Of a DNA stretch of 64,000 nt, positions 44,017 through 52,942 are shown in pieces (the stretch's first letter is position 1; each line of letters begins with the position of its first letter). This DNA comes from Proteinivorax tanatarense. GTDB lineage: Bacteria > Bacillota > Proteinivoracia > Proteinivoracales > Proteinivoracaceae. The notes under the pieces were generated by a model, which worked only from the letters and a program-made list of their open reading frames with translations, did not search any database and was not told the origin of the DNA. Both the position numbers and the translations under genes were made by a program. The stretch is from positions 682,001 to 746,000 of the forward strand of contig NZ_CP158367.1 in assembly GCF_040267685.1 (NCBI RefSeq), given 5' to 3'.

Positions 44017-45420
44017 CTATGCTACAAGGTTTTTAATTGACATAGGTGCTGATGTGTTGTTCGCTCTATGCAGAACAGTTAACGCAGTAAGCTGCGTAAT
44101 AGCCGCTAATAATATATCAGCTTTTAAAGTCTTGGTATTATAAAGCTTAGAGGATCTAAGAGACATAGAGTGTTTAAGCTGGGCAATAGCTCTTTCACAT
44201 ATTGTTCTAACCTTATATAAGTTACTCCATTTCTCAGAGTCTCTGGGGATAGCACAATTAAGTCTATAGTTTTTGTGTATAGGCACATAAGTTACACGAC
44301 CATAAGAGGAAGAAGTACAAGGGTTTTGACAATCTAAAGTGCTTTTTTGCTTACCATTTACTCTTTTTTTTTTAGATTTAGGACACTTAAATTTAACCCT
44401 ATCAGCCCTTCCTTTTTCTCTGGCAACACCATCATAATTCATTTTTAATGAACTATCGTGAGGGCATGTAGGGGTGCCATCATCTGTAAAGCCTGAAGAT
44501 GGCAAGTCAGATTTACGCCTTTGGTTTAAAGGAATAATTGGGATCATATTCTTATCGCAATAAAGATAGCGATAATTATCGTAAGAGTCAAAACCAGCAT
44601 CTCCAAGAAAGTACTTGTACTTTAAAAGAGGGTGCTTTTTGAAAAAGTTTTCTAAAACGGGAATAAGAGTTTTAGAATCATACTCATCTTTTAATTCAGG
44701 AGAAATGGTTTCTAAGTCTAAATCATAAAAATCTATATGTCTAACAATGCCAAGCCCGTTAGTAACAACGTTTGTTTTAAGATAATAGCCAAAGTGTCCG
44801 TTTAAATGAGATAGCTTAAACTCGTTATTAGCAGACGCCATTTTAGGCATCTTACTTGCGGCAAGAGAATGAGGGTTAACAGAGTTTTCAATTTTAGCAT
44901 ACTTTTTTGCACTGGTTAGAAGCGTTTCATAAAACTTAGGGTTATTTTCTTTAACAAAGGCCTCAAACCCCGTGGTATCAGAGATTAAGATGTCAGCTAG
45001 ATCATCATTGATATCATGACATAAAGCCTCAGTATCATCCACTAAATTATGAAACATCTGCTCAATGTGTGGTAGAAAATTCTGTTTAAAACGAGTGAAT
45101 TGAGCTGGATCAGGCAACTTATCGTCAAACCCACAAAAATCTCTTAACTCTTTGGAAAGAGCTAGAATGTTTAGAAGAGTTTTAGTGTGGGGTAATGAGA
45201 GAATCTTTTGCAAGATTAAAGCAGATATCATAGACGACAAAGAATAGTCTCTATTTCTACCTAACGATGAATAGTAAGCATCATAAAACGAAGCCGGGAT
45301 GATTTCATCCACTTCTAAGAAATCGCTAAATAGCTCAATTAAGGTAGGTTGCTTAGATTTTAACAGCTCATCAAATTCTTGGTTAAAGTTAGCAAAAGAA
45401 ATTTGTTCGTATTTTTTCAT
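44017..45420 (-). CDS. Transposase, DUF772 plus DDE type (IS1182/IS5-like group)
   Basis: 467 residues, GGAGGA upstream of ATG. N-terminal DUF772-like region (YSLSSMISALILQKIL, then LPDPAQFTRFKQNF), DDE core with ISDTTGFEAF (first Asp), KYFLGDAGFDSYDNYRYL (second Asp) and RTICERAIAQLKHSM (Glu), and a Cys-rich insertion (CPHDSS...CPKSKKKR...CQNPC) like a zinc site. Full-length and uninterrupted. Catalyses cut-and-paste movement of the element. The exact IS family is uncertain. Confidence 0.88.
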   Translation of the reverse strand: MKKYEQISFANFNQEFDELLKSKQPTLIELFSDFLEVDEIIPASFYDAYYSSLGRNRDYSLSSMISALILQKILSLPHTKTLLNILALSKELRDFCGFDDKLPDPAQFTRFKQNFLPHIEQMFHNLVDDTEALCHDINDDLADILISDTTGFEAFVKENNPKFYETLLTSAKKYAKIENSVNPHSLAASKMPKMASANNEFKLSHLNGHFGYYLKTNVVTNGLGIVRHIDFYDLDLETISPELKDEYDSKTLIPVLENFFKKHPLLKYKYFLGDAGFDSYDNYRYLYCDKNMIPIIPLNQRRKSDLPSSGFTDDGTPTCPHDSSLKMNYDGVAREKGRADRVKFKCPKSKKKRVNGKQKSTLDCQNPCTSSSYGRVTYVPIHKNYRLNCAIPRDSEKWSNLYKVRTICERAIAQLKHSMSLRSSKLYNTKTLKADILLAAITQLTALTVLHRANNTSAPMSIKNLVA

Positions 45421-45439
45421 TGGATATTCCTCCTTTCAT

Positions 45440-45464
45440 GTAATCAAATGCGTATTTTGATTAC
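45440..45464. repeat. Hairpin at the transposase 5' side
   Basis: GTAATCAAA (45440-45448) is the reverse complement of TTTGATTAC (45456-45464). It is 20 bases upstream of the transposase start and may be part of the IS end or an operator. Confidence 0.5.
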
Positions 45465-45527
45465 TATATAATTTGATAAAAAGTGGGGGGATTCCTTTGA
45501 GATTATTAATATAAAAGCTTTTATATC

Positions 45528-45577
45528 AGGCATTGTGAAGTTTTGCAATCGCCTATAAGTGAGAATAACTAGGAGGG
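45528..45577 (+). promoter_or_regulatory. Hairpin element B before the KAS III gene: candidate translational switch
   Basis: AGGC (45528-45531) pairs with GCCT (45551-45554); ATTG (45532-45535) with CAAT (45546-45549); 10-nt loop TGAAGTTTTG; bulged C at 45550. The 3' arm can alternatively pair CCTA (45552-45555) with TAGG (45570-45573), the start of the ribosome site AGGAGGG. Loop AGTT can pair with AACT (45567-45570). Compared with element A, T-A becomes C-G and G·T/T·G become A-T/T-A, so pairing is kept while sequence changes. Confidence 0.5.
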
Positions 45578-45585
45578 AGTCTCAA

Positions 45586-46617
45586 ATGGAGAATCATGTA
45601 GGAATTGTTGGTACAGGACTTTATATACCGGAAACTTTTATGACAGCAAAGGACATTGCTGAGGAAACGAAAGGATTGTGGACAGAAGAAGCAGTAAAAG
45701 AAAAACTAGGTATAAATAGAAAGCCAATTCCAGCTAAAGAAGGTGACGGCACCCAAGAAATGGGAGTTAAGGCTGGTAAAAAGGCTTTAGAAAACACTGG
45801 TGTTGATCCTATGGATATAGATTTAATTATATGTATGGGGGAAGAGTGGAAAGAATACCCTCTGACAACCTCTGGTATTTACATTCAAGAACAAATAGGA
45901 GCTAAAAATGCGTGGGCGATTGATGTTCAGCAGCGCTGCTGTACAACTGTTGCTGCAATGAAGATAGCCAAAGATATGATGATGGCTGACAGCAACATAA
46001 ATACAGCTATGATAGTAGGAGGATATAGAAACGGTGACTTTGTTGACTATACTGATAAATCTATGTCTATGATGTATAATTTATCAGCTGGAGGTGGAGC
46101 TATTATCCTTAAGAAAAATTACGGGAAAAACGCTTTGCTTAGCTCTCATATTTTGACAGATGGTTCTCTGGCTAGATCGGCTGGTGTGGAGTATGGAGGT
46201 ACAGAAAAGCCTATAACCTCAGAAAATGCTGAAGAAGCTAACAAGTCTTTACGGTTGTTTCAGCCCCAATTTATGAAAGAGAGACTTAACGAAGTTTCAA
46301 TGAAAAACTGGGTTAGTTGCATAGATCAAGCTTTTATAAAATCAGGGGTGAAAAAGGAAGAATTAGGGTATCTTGCAGTGCTACATTTTAAAAAATCAAT
46401 GCACATGTATATGATAGACCTATTAGGATTAACAGAAGAACAATCAATTTACTTAAGTGACTATGGACATATGGGCCAAGTTGACCAGATACTTTCTTTA
46501 GAACTAGCCCTAAAAGAGGGGAAAATAGAAAATGGAACTGTTATCTCAATGATAGCTGCAGGCATTGGTTACGCTTGGGCTGCTAATGTGATAAAATGGG
46601 GACCTGTTAACAATTAA
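45586..46617 (+). CDS. KAS III-like 3-oxoacyl synthase with altered triad
   Basis: 343 residues from the ATG at 45586 (AGGAGGG nine bases upstream; the frame opens at 45559). Thiolase fold: GTGLYIPETFM at the start, catalytic Cys in VQQRCCTTVAA (Cys118), His in AVLHFKKSMHM. Where FabH has the third residue in GNTSAAS, this protein reads GHMGQVD, so Asn becomes His. It probably joins or splits acyl chains from CoA thioesters rather than starting fatty acid synthesis. Followed 21 bases later by a CoA-transferase and a second KAS III-like gene. Confidence 0.8.
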   Translation: MENHVGIVGTGLYIPETFMTAKDIAEETKGLWTEEAVKEKLGINRKPIPAKEGDGTQEMGVKAGKKALENTGVDPMDIDLIICMGEEWKEYPLTTSGIYIQEQIGAKNAWAIDVQQRCCTTVAAMKIAKDMMMADSNINTAMIVGGYRNGDFVDYTDKSMSMMYNLSAGGGAIILKKNYGKNALLSSHILTDGSLARSAGVEYGGTEKPITSENAEEANKSLRLFQPQFMKERLNEVSMKNWVSCIDQAFIKSGVKKEELGYLAVLHFKKSMHMYMIDLLGLTEEQSIYLSDYGHMGQVDQILSLELALKEGKIENGTVISMIAAGIGYAWAANVIKWGPVNN

Positions 46618-46638
46618 ACTTGAGGAGGAATAAAGAAA

Positions 46639-47958
46639 GTGAACGTACAAGATAAATACAACAGCAAATTAATCAGTTTAGAAGAAAGCTTAGCAAAAAT
46701 CAAAAGCGGTGATAACATTATAACTGCTTTAGCGGCTGCAGAACCTCAACAAATACTTTCTAATTTGCATACCATATCGGAAAAGGTAAAAGATGTAAAT
46801 ATATCAAATTGTCTGCCGATGCAAAATTATCCTTTTTTTGCAGATGAAAAATATAAAGATAGCTTTTTTACCGAAGGGTGGTTTTACAGCCCTGGCATTA
46901 GAAAAGCTCATAAAAATGGCAACGTTTCTTTTATCCCTAACCATCTACACTTTGCCGGGACAAAAAGAATTCAGCATAGGCCATGTAATGTTTTTTTAGG
47001 TACTGCTTCTACTATGGATAAGCACGGGTTTTTATCGTTGTCCCTAAGTGCAACTTATGAAAAGGAAGTTATAGAACAAGCAGACTTGGTTATACTGGAA
47101 GTCAATCCTAACTTGCCACGGACATTTGGTGATACCACAATTCATATTAAAGATATTGACTATGTAGTGGACGTGGACTATCCAGTTGCTGAACTGCCAG
47201 TAGTGGAGCCAAGTGATAGAGATAAAATAATAGGAAAACATATAGCTGAACTTGTAGAAGATGGTTCAACTATCCAACTGGGAATCGGTGGAATTCCCAA
47301 CGCAGTTGCATCAGAATTGGTTGATAAAAAGAACCTTGGAATTCATACAGAAATGTTTACTGATGGTATGGTAGACCTTTATAAATCCGGTGCCATTACA
47401 GGTACGGAAAAATCATTGCTACCTGGGAAGATGGTAGCAACCTTCGCTTTAGGTAGTAAAAAACTTTATAACTTCTTAGATGACAATCCGTCGGTTTCTA
47501 TACTTGACGGAAATTGGGTAAACAACCCTGATGTAATCGGTAGAAATTATAAAATGGTTTCGATAAACACCACCTTAGAGATGGACCTAACAGGCCAATG
47601 TTGCTCTGAATCTATAGGCCATCGACAGTTTAGCGGAACTGGTGGTCAAACTGACACCGCTGTGGGCGCACAAAAGTCCAAAGAAGGAAAATCTATTATA
47701 GCTCTGTATTCAACTGCTAATGTGCGAGTTTCCGGTAGTGATGAGCGTAAGACTATTTCTAAAATTGTGCCACGACTAACCCATGGTGCGGTAGTATCAT
47801 TATCCCGAAATGATGTTGATTATGTAGTTACAGAGTACGGTGTAGCATCTCTCAGGGGGACTTCAGTGAGAGATAGAGTCCAAAGTTTAATAAATATCGC
47901 CCACCCTGATTTTAGAGAACAGCTTAGAAAAGAAGCTGAAGAGCTAGGGATTAGATAA
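46639..47958 (+). CDS. Acetyl-CoA hydrolase/transferase family CoA-transferase
   Basis: 439 residues from GTG with GAGGAGG upstream, the normal size of 4-hydroxybutyrate/butyryl-CoA:acetate CoA-transferases. Motifs: VFLGTASTMDKHGFLSLSLS, IQLGIGGIPNAVA, GIHTEMFTDGMVDLYKSGA (catalytic Glu in TEMF), and the C-terminal TGGQTDTAVGAQKSKEGKSIIAL and VTEYGVASLRG. It moves CoA between carboxylic acids, giving access to or release of acyl-CoA without ATP. Its place between two KAS III-like genes suggests it activates or releases their substrate or product. Confidence 0.88.
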   Translation: MNVQDKYNSKLISLEESLAKIKSGDNIITALAAAEPQQILSNLHTISEKVKDVNISNCLPMQNYPFFADEKYKDSFFTEGWFYSPGIRKAHKNGNVSFIPNHLHFAGTKRIQHRPCNVFLGTASTMDKHGFLSLSLSATYEKEVIEQADLVILEVNPNLPRTFGDTTIHIKDIDYVVDVDYPVAELPVVEPSDRDKIIGKHIAELVEDGSTIQLGIGGIPNAVASELVDKKNLGIHTEMFTDGMVDLYKSGAITGTEKSLLPGKMVATFALGSKKLYNFLDDNPSVSILDGNWVNNPDVIGRNYKMVSINTTLEMDLTGQCCSESIGHRQFSGTGGQTDTAVGAQKSKEGKSIIALYSTANVRVSGSDERKTISKIVPRLTHGAVVSLSRNDVDYVVTEYGVASLRGTSVRDRVQSLINIAHPDFREQLRKEAEELGIR

Positions 47959-47970
47959 GGAGGGAAGTAC

Positions 47971-48954
47971 ATGTTTAATGCAAAAATAATCGGTAGCGGT
48001 AAAGCTCATCCATCGGTCTTACTGACTAACGCTGATCTAGAAGAAAAATTTGGTCAGCCACTTAAGCCTTCACTAGAAGCAAAATTAGGCATAAAGCAAA
48101 GATATATTACTTCTGAAACCGAAAGCTCGGCAGATATGGCTACAGAAGCAGGCTTTAAAGCTATTGAAGATGCGAAGATTGGTCCAGATGATATAGACCT
48201 AGTTATGGTTACAACAGACACTCCAGAATATTTAAGTCCCGCTACTTCTTCTGTTGTACAGGGGAGGTTAAAAGCTACAAATGCAGGAACTTTTGATGTC
48301 AACGCATCTTGCTCTGGGTTTGTCGCTTCTATGGATATAGCTTCTCGAATGATTCAGTCTGGAGGTTATAAAAAAATATTACTTATCGGTGTTTATAACA
48401 TGACTAAATTTGTGGACAAAGAAAACATATCAGTTTTTCCAATCTTTGCTGATGGAGCTGGTGCAGTTATTTTATCAGCTACAGAAGAGGACAGAGGGTT
48501 TTTGGCATCTAAGCTGATAGCTGATGGAACTCAATATGATATTTTAGGAATTTATGCTGGTGGTGCAAAAAAACCTATAACAAAAGAGAGAATAGATAAC
48601 AAAGAACATTTGCTGACATTTTTAAAACCATTACCACCTGATAGAAATATAAAGTTATGGCCTCCTATCATTAAAGACGTCCTTAAACAGGCTAACCTCG
48701 AAATTAAAGACATAGACCATGTGTTTTTAACGCAAATAAATAAATGGGTAATCGAAGAAGTAATGAATGTACTAGAACTTCCTATGGAAAAAACAACCTG
48801 TATCATGGGTGAATACGGATACACAGGATCAGCGTGCATTCCCATGGCCTTAGATGTTGCCTTAAAACAAGGAAAAGTTAAGCCAGGTGATAATGTTGTA
48901 TTTGTAGGCTCTGGTGTAGGATTTGCAGTAGCTTGTACAGCGTTTAAATGGTAG
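47971..48954 (+). CDS. Second KAS III-like protein, catalytic His and Asn replaced
   Basis: 327 residues, GGAGGG before ATG, 12 bases after the CoA-transferase. The Cys site is normal (FDVNASCSGFVASM), as are the N-terminal GSGKAHPSVLLTNADLEEKFG and LGIKQRYI. By alignment to FabH, the His of VPHQAN is Thr (FLTQINKWV) and the Asn of YGNTSAAS is Tyr (YGYTGSACIPMAL), giving Cys-Thr-Tyr. It may need the first synthase as partner, or perform an acyl transfer that does not require decarboxylation. A strong terminator closes the operon. Confidence 0.8.
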   Translation: MFNAKIIGSGKAHPSVLLTNADLEEKFGQPLKPSLEAKLGIKQRYITSETESSADMATEAGFKAIEDAKIGPDDIDLVMVTTDTPEYLSPATSSVVQGRLKATNAGTFDVNASCSGFVASMDIASRMIQSGGYKKILLIGVYNMTKFVDKENISVFPIFADGAGAVILSATEEDRGFLASKLIADGTQYDILGIYAGGAKKPITKERIDNKEHLLTFLKPLPPDRNIKLWPPIIKDVLKQANLEIKDIDHVFLTQINKWVIEEVMNVLELPMEKTTCIMGEYGYTGSACIPMALDVALKQGKVKPGDNVVFVGSGVGFAVACTAFKW

Positions 48955-48960
48955 GCATAT

Positions 48961-48997
48961 AAAAGTAACGGGGACCTCCCTCCCGTTACTTTTTTTA
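48961..48997 (+). terminator. Terminator after the KAS III operon
   Basis: A 12-bp GC-containing stem (48961-48972 with 48982-48993), followed by T; 6 bases past the stop codon. Confidence 0.92.
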
Positions 48998-49108
48998 GAA
49001 AAAAATATCCGGAAAGCTAGAGATTTTAAAAATTTTAAAAATTTTATATTGATAGTTTTATTGAAAAGAGATATCATTATAATAACAACTATAAGGGAGG
49101 AATGTTTG

Positions 49109-50881
49109 ATGGAAGGAAGATGGAATTTAGACGATTTATACACCTCTTTTGACTCTCCGGAGTTTAAAGATGATATGGCAAAGCTTGACCAAAAAGTAAA
49201 AGAAATTAACAGTTGGGCAAAAGACAAGCTAAAAAAAGATAGCAATCCCCAAAAGATTTTAGAGGAGTACATAGCCCAATATACTTCAATTTACAGCCTT
49301 GCTGTAAAGCTTATGAACTTTGGAAATTTGAGTTTGAGTACTGATGCGAAGAACCAAAAGGCAGCTAACGCTATCGAAAAACTTCAAATGAAGATGACTG
49401 AGTTAACATCAGCCACAGTAACTTTTAAACAGTGGCTAGGTAGTTTAGACAACTTGGATGAAATTTTAGATAGTACAGAAAAGCTTAAAGAGCATAAGTT
49501 CTATTTCCAAGAGCTGGACCTACAAAATAAACATACTCTAAGTAAAGAAAAAGAAGAAGTTATTGCAAAAATGAAAAACACAGGTTCCAGTGCTTGGAGC
49601 AAGCTTCAAAACAACCTTACTTCTACGTTAACAGTAGAGATAGAGGAAGACGGAGAAAAGAAAAAATATCCTCTTCCCGTTGTTCGTAACATGGCCTTTT
49701 CTAAAGATCAAGATTTTAGAAAAAAAGCATATAAAGCTGAGCTTAAATCCTATGAGAAAATAGAGGAGTCATCAGCTGCAGCTTTAAACGCTATAAAAGG
49801 TGAGGTTATTACAGTAAGCAAAATGCGTGGGTTTAAATCTCCCCTAGAAGAAACCTTAATTCAATCTAGGATGGACCAAGAAACCTTAGATGCAATGCTT
49901 CAAGCTATTGAGGAAAGCCTACCTATTTTCCATAAATATTATAAGAAAAAAGGCGAGCTTTTAGGTCATAAAAAGGGAGTTCCTTTTTATGACATGTTTG
50001 CACCTGTAGGTAGTGTGGAAACCACATTTAGCTACAAAGAGGCCCAAGAATTCATATTAGAGCAGTTTGACACCTTTAGTTCAAAGCTTGCAGAATTTGC
50101 AAAACATGCTTTTGATAATAACTGGTTAGACATTGAACCTAGAGAAGGAAAAAGAGGAGGAGCTTTTTGTAGCAACCTCCACCCAATAAAACAAAGTAGA
50201 ATTTTATCAAACTTTACTGGATCTTTAAGCGATGTAGGAACTTTAGCCCATGAGTTAGGTCATGGTTATCACGGACAGTGCTTATATCAAGAATCAATGC
50301 TAAATGCTTCTTACCCTATGCCCCTTGCTGAAACTGCTTCGATTTTCTGTGAGACTATAGTTTCTAATGCAGTGCTAAAAGAAGCATCTGACAAAGAAGC
50401 GATAGGGATATTAGAAGGCTCTATATCCCAAAGTGGTCAAGTAATAGCTGATATTTACAGCCGCTACTATTTTGAAAGTAAGCTATTTGAAAAGCGTAAG
50501 GAAAGCTCCCTATCTGTAGATGAACTAAAAGAAATTATGTTAGAAGCCCAAAGAAAAGCCTATGGCGATGGACTTGACCATGACTATTTGCATCCGTACA
50601 TGTGGGTATGTAAACCACATTACTACTCTGCAGGTAGAAGCTTCTATAACTTCCCATATTCTTTTGGACTGCTATTTTCTTTGGGTATTTACGCCCAGTA
50701 TTTAGAAGAAGGTGAAGCCTTTGTAGAAAAGTACGATAAACTTCTATCAGTTACCGGAAAAAACACTATAGCAGACGTAGCCGCTATGGTGGGGATAGAT
50801 GTTAGGTCTGTAGATTTTTGGAGAAGTTCGCTAAATATCATTGCTAAAGATATAGATAAGTTTTTAGAGCTAGTTGAGTAA
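49109..50881 (+). CDS. M3B-family oligoendopeptidase (PepF-like)
   Basis: 590 residues from the ATG at 49109 (GGGAGG upstream; the frame opens 20 codons earlier without a site). Starts EGRWNLDDLYTSFDSPEF, as in PepF. Zinc motif HELGHGYHG with downstream Glu in ETASIFCETIVSN, and the C-terminal HYYSAGRSFYNFPYSFGLLFSLGIY. Cytoplasmic enzyme cutting medium-sized peptides, consistent with peptide feeding and with the isoaspartyl dipeptidase and subtilase elsewhere in the window. Confidence 0.94.
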   Translation: MEGRWNLDDLYTSFDSPEFKDDMAKLDQKVKEINSWAKDKLKKDSNPQKILEEYIAQYTSIYSLAVKLMNFGNLSLSTDAKNQKAANAIEKLQMKMTELTSATVTFKQWLGSLDNLDEILDSTEKLKEHKFYFQELDLQNKHTLSKEKEEVIAKMKNTGSSAWSKLQNNLTSTLTVEIEEDGEKKKYPLPVVRNMAFSKDQDFRKKAYKAELKSYEKIEESSAAALNAIKGEVITVSKMRGFKSPLEETLIQSRMDQETLDAMLQAIEESLPIFHKYYKKKGELLGHKKGVPFYDMFAPVGSVETTFSYKEAQEFILEQFDTFSSKLAEFAKHAFDNNWLDIEPREGKRGGAFCSNLHPIKQSRILSNFTGSLSDVGTLAHELGHGYHGQCLYQESMLNASYPMPLAETASIFCETIVSNAVLKEASDKEAIGILEGSISQSGQVIADIYSRYYFESKLFEKRKESSLSVDELKEIMLEAQRKAYGDGLDHDYLHPYMWVCKPHYYSAGRSFYNFPYSFGLLFSLGIYAQYLEEGEAFVEKYDKLLSVTGKNTIADVAAMVGIDVRSVDFWRSSLNIIAKDIDKFLELVE

Positions 50882-50888
50882 GCAAAAA

Positions 50889-50919
50889 AACAGACTGTTG
50901 ACTAAGTCAGCAGTCTGTT
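50889..50919 (+). terminator. Terminator after the oligopeptidase
   Basis: A stem of about 14 bp (50889-50902 with 50906-50919, one G·T) with a 3-base loop, then TTC-TATT. Weak T-run but well placed. Confidence 0.75.
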
Positions 50920-50969
50920 CTATTAGGAGATAGGAGATAGGAAAGGTTCAATACATGTGTTCGGTCAGG

Positions 50970-51008
50970 ACATGGTTAACAAAAATGGTCCAACACATGG
51001 TTAACAAA
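50970..51008. repeat. Two 14-bp direct repeats
   Basis: ACATGGTTAACAAA at 50970-50983 and again at 50995-51008, 25 bases apart (start to start). Each holds the palindrome GTTAAC. They lie about 165-200 bases before the CoA-disulfide reductase start. The spacing, near 2.5 helical turns, would put the two copies on opposite faces. A run of TAGGAGA microrepeats precedes them (about 50924-50940). Confidence 0.6.
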
Positions 51009-51171
51009 TCATATAAAATGTTAGGTGAAAATATCTTAAGGAAGTTTTACTTTATTGTATTGAAAAAATTATCGAACTAAATATAACATGGCTTTACTCT
51101 TGTAAAAATTTGTACTAATATCTTATAACAAAGGACAAGCTAACTAAAAAAGTAAAAAGGAGCGTGTATTA

Positions 51172-52827
51172 ATGAAAGTTCTAATAATTGGTGGTGTCGC
51201 TGGAGGAGCAAGCGCAGCTGCTAGGCTTCGTAGGGTTACAGAAGAAGCTGAAATAATAATGTTTGAACGAGGAGAGCACATATCATTTGCCAATTGTGGA
51301 CTGCCTTATTATATAGGAGGCACAATAAAGGAGCGGGAAAACCTTTTAGTCCAAACGGTAGAGGGTATGGAGGGAAGGTTTGGAATTGATGTTAGGGTAA
51401 AAAGTGAAATCACAAAAATTGACCGTGAAAATAAAAAGGTCCACGTAAAAAACTGGGGCACTAACGAGCAGTATGAGGAAAGCTACGACTATTTAATTCT
51501 TTCGCCAGGAGCTAAACCTATTAAATTCCCGATACCAGGTATAGATAGCGAACATATTTTTAGCCTTAGAAGCTTAGAGGATACTGATAACATTACTGAC
51601 TTTATTGAGACAGAAAAACCTAAAAAAGCAGTGGTAGTAGGTGGAGGATTTATTGGGCTTGAGATGGTTGAAAACCTTATAGATAGGGGACTAGACACAA
51701 GCCTTGTTGAGGCATTAGATCAGGTTATGCCCCCTTTAGACTATGAGATGGCCGCTATAGTTCAGAAGCATTTAAAAGATAAAGGAGCAAAGCTATATCT
51801 TTCCGACAAGGCAATATCTTTTGAGAACCAAAAGGTTACTTTAGATAGCAAAAAAGAGTTAGATGCAGACCTGGTAATTCTATCAATTGGCGTAGCGCCG
51901 GAATCAGACTTAGCTAAAGAGACAGGTCTAGGCTTAGGTCAACGAGGGACTATAAAAGTTAATAAATATCTCCAAACTTCCGATCCATCAATTTATGCCG
52001 TAGGCGATGTTATTGAGGTAGAAGATTTAGTTAACAAAGCTCCTACCTTTATACCACTAGCAGGCCCAGCAAATAGACAAGGAAGGATTGCAGCAAACAA
52101 TGTGGGTGGCCAAAGAGAAGTTTATCATGGTAGTCAAGGCACTAGTATAGCTAAAGTATTTGACTATACAGTAGCAGCAACGGGAAATAGTGAAAAGGTA
52201 TTAAAAAAGCTGGGGATAAAATACTGCACATCCTACACCAACTCTGCCTCCCATGCTGGGTATTTTCCTGGAGCTATACCCATGACCGTAAAGACCATTT
52301 GTGATTTGAAAGGTAAGGTGCTAGGGGCACAAATAGTCGGTCAAAAAGGTGTGGATAAAAGAATAGACGTTTTTGCAACCTCCATAAAAGCGGGAATGAA
52401 TGTTGAAGATTTAGAACAGCTAGAATTAGCTTACGCTCCACCGTATTCTACTGCTAAAGATCCAGTAAATGTCGCAGGGTTTGTGGCAAACAATACCTTA
52501 AAGGGAGACATGGATATAATACATTGGCATGAGATAGACTCAATACTAGGAAGCGAAAGGTATTTAATCGTTGATGTAAGAACAAAAGAAGAGTTTGATA
52601 ATGGACATATTGAAAACTCTGTTCATATTCCTATAGATGAGTTTAGGGATAACTGGCAGCAAATACCCAAAGATAAAGAAATAATTTTAATTTGCCAAAC
52701 TGGATTGCGCTCGTATTTAGCAGGTAGGCTTCTTGCGCAAAAGGGTTATAGCGATGTAAAGAATCTAAGTGGTGGATATTATATCTATAATATGGCAACA
52801 ACAGAGAAAAAAGAATTAAGTTCATAG
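51172..52827 (+). CDS. CoA-disulfide / NADH-dependent persulfide reductase with rhodanese domain
   Basis: 551 residues. Two-FAD/NAD Rossmann fold (IIGGVAGGASAAARLRR; VVVGGGFIGLEMVENL), redox Cys42 in SFANCGLPYYIGG, FAD motif YAVGDVIEV, dimer domain, then a C-terminal rhodanese domain (about 460-551) with active Cys in LICQTGLRSYLAGR. This fusion reduces CoA disulfide, CoA persulfide or polysulfide with NAD(P)H, protecting against oxidative and sulfur stress or producing sulfide. Single gene with its own terminator. Confidence 0.93.
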   Translation: MKVLIIGGVAGGASAAARLRRVTEEAEIIMFERGEHISFANCGLPYYIGGTIKERENLLVQTVEGMEGRFGIDVRVKSEITKIDRENKKVHVKNWGTNEQYEESYDYLILSPGAKPIKFPIPGIDSEHIFSLRSLEDTDNITDFIETEKPKKAVVVGGGFIGLEMVENLIDRGLDTSLVEALDQVMPPLDYEMAAIVQKHLKDKGAKLYLSDKAISFENQKVTLDSKKELDADLVILSIGVAPESDLAKETGLGLGQRGTIKVNKYLQTSDPSIYAVGDVIEVEDLVNKAPTFIPLAGPANRQGRIAANNVGGQREVYHGSQGTSIAKVFDYTVAATGNSEKVLKKLGIKYCTSYTNSASHAGYFPGAIPMTVKTICDLKGKVLGAQIVGQKGVDKRIDVFATSIKAGMNVEDLEQLELAYAPPYSTAKDPVNVAGFVANNTLKGDMDIIHWHEIDSILGSERYLIVDVRTKEEFDNGHIENSVHIPIDEFRDNWQQIPKDKEIILICQTGLRSYLAGRLLAQKGYSDVKNLSGGYYIYNMATTEKKELSS

Positions 52828-52834
52828 TCAAACA

Positions 52835-52864
52835 AAAGTAGCTGGCAAAAAAGCCAGCTACTTT
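52835..52864 (+). terminator. Terminator after the persulfide reductase
   Basis: Perfect 12-bp stem (52835-52846 with 52853-52864), six-base A loop, short T-run. An extended -10 (TTGCTATAAT, about 52863-52872) for the next gene overlaps its end. Confidence 0.85.
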
Positions 52865-52942
52865 GCTATAATAGTAAAAGACAAGTAAAGTAACTAACTG
52901 CTTAACTTTAAACATGCCAATGTACGTCAAGGAGATGATACT

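Larger units (their letters stand above)
43923..45464. mobile_element. Insertion sequence with a DDE transposase (ends approximate)
   Basis: A single transposase gene on the minus strand fills a gap between the MCP-like and KAS III genes, both on the plus strand. Related sequences flank it: GTAATTGCAAAATGCGT at about 43923 and GTAATCAAATGCGT at 45440, the latter within a hairpin. I could not prove the terminal inverted repeats or a target duplication, so the borders are estimates. The transposase is intact, suggesting a recent insertion. Confidence 0.6.

Noticed and set aside
45528-45577. Element B as part of the insertion sequence end
   Set aside because: The same geometry occurs at two other loci with no IS nearby, so it belongs to the downstream gene rather than the IS.
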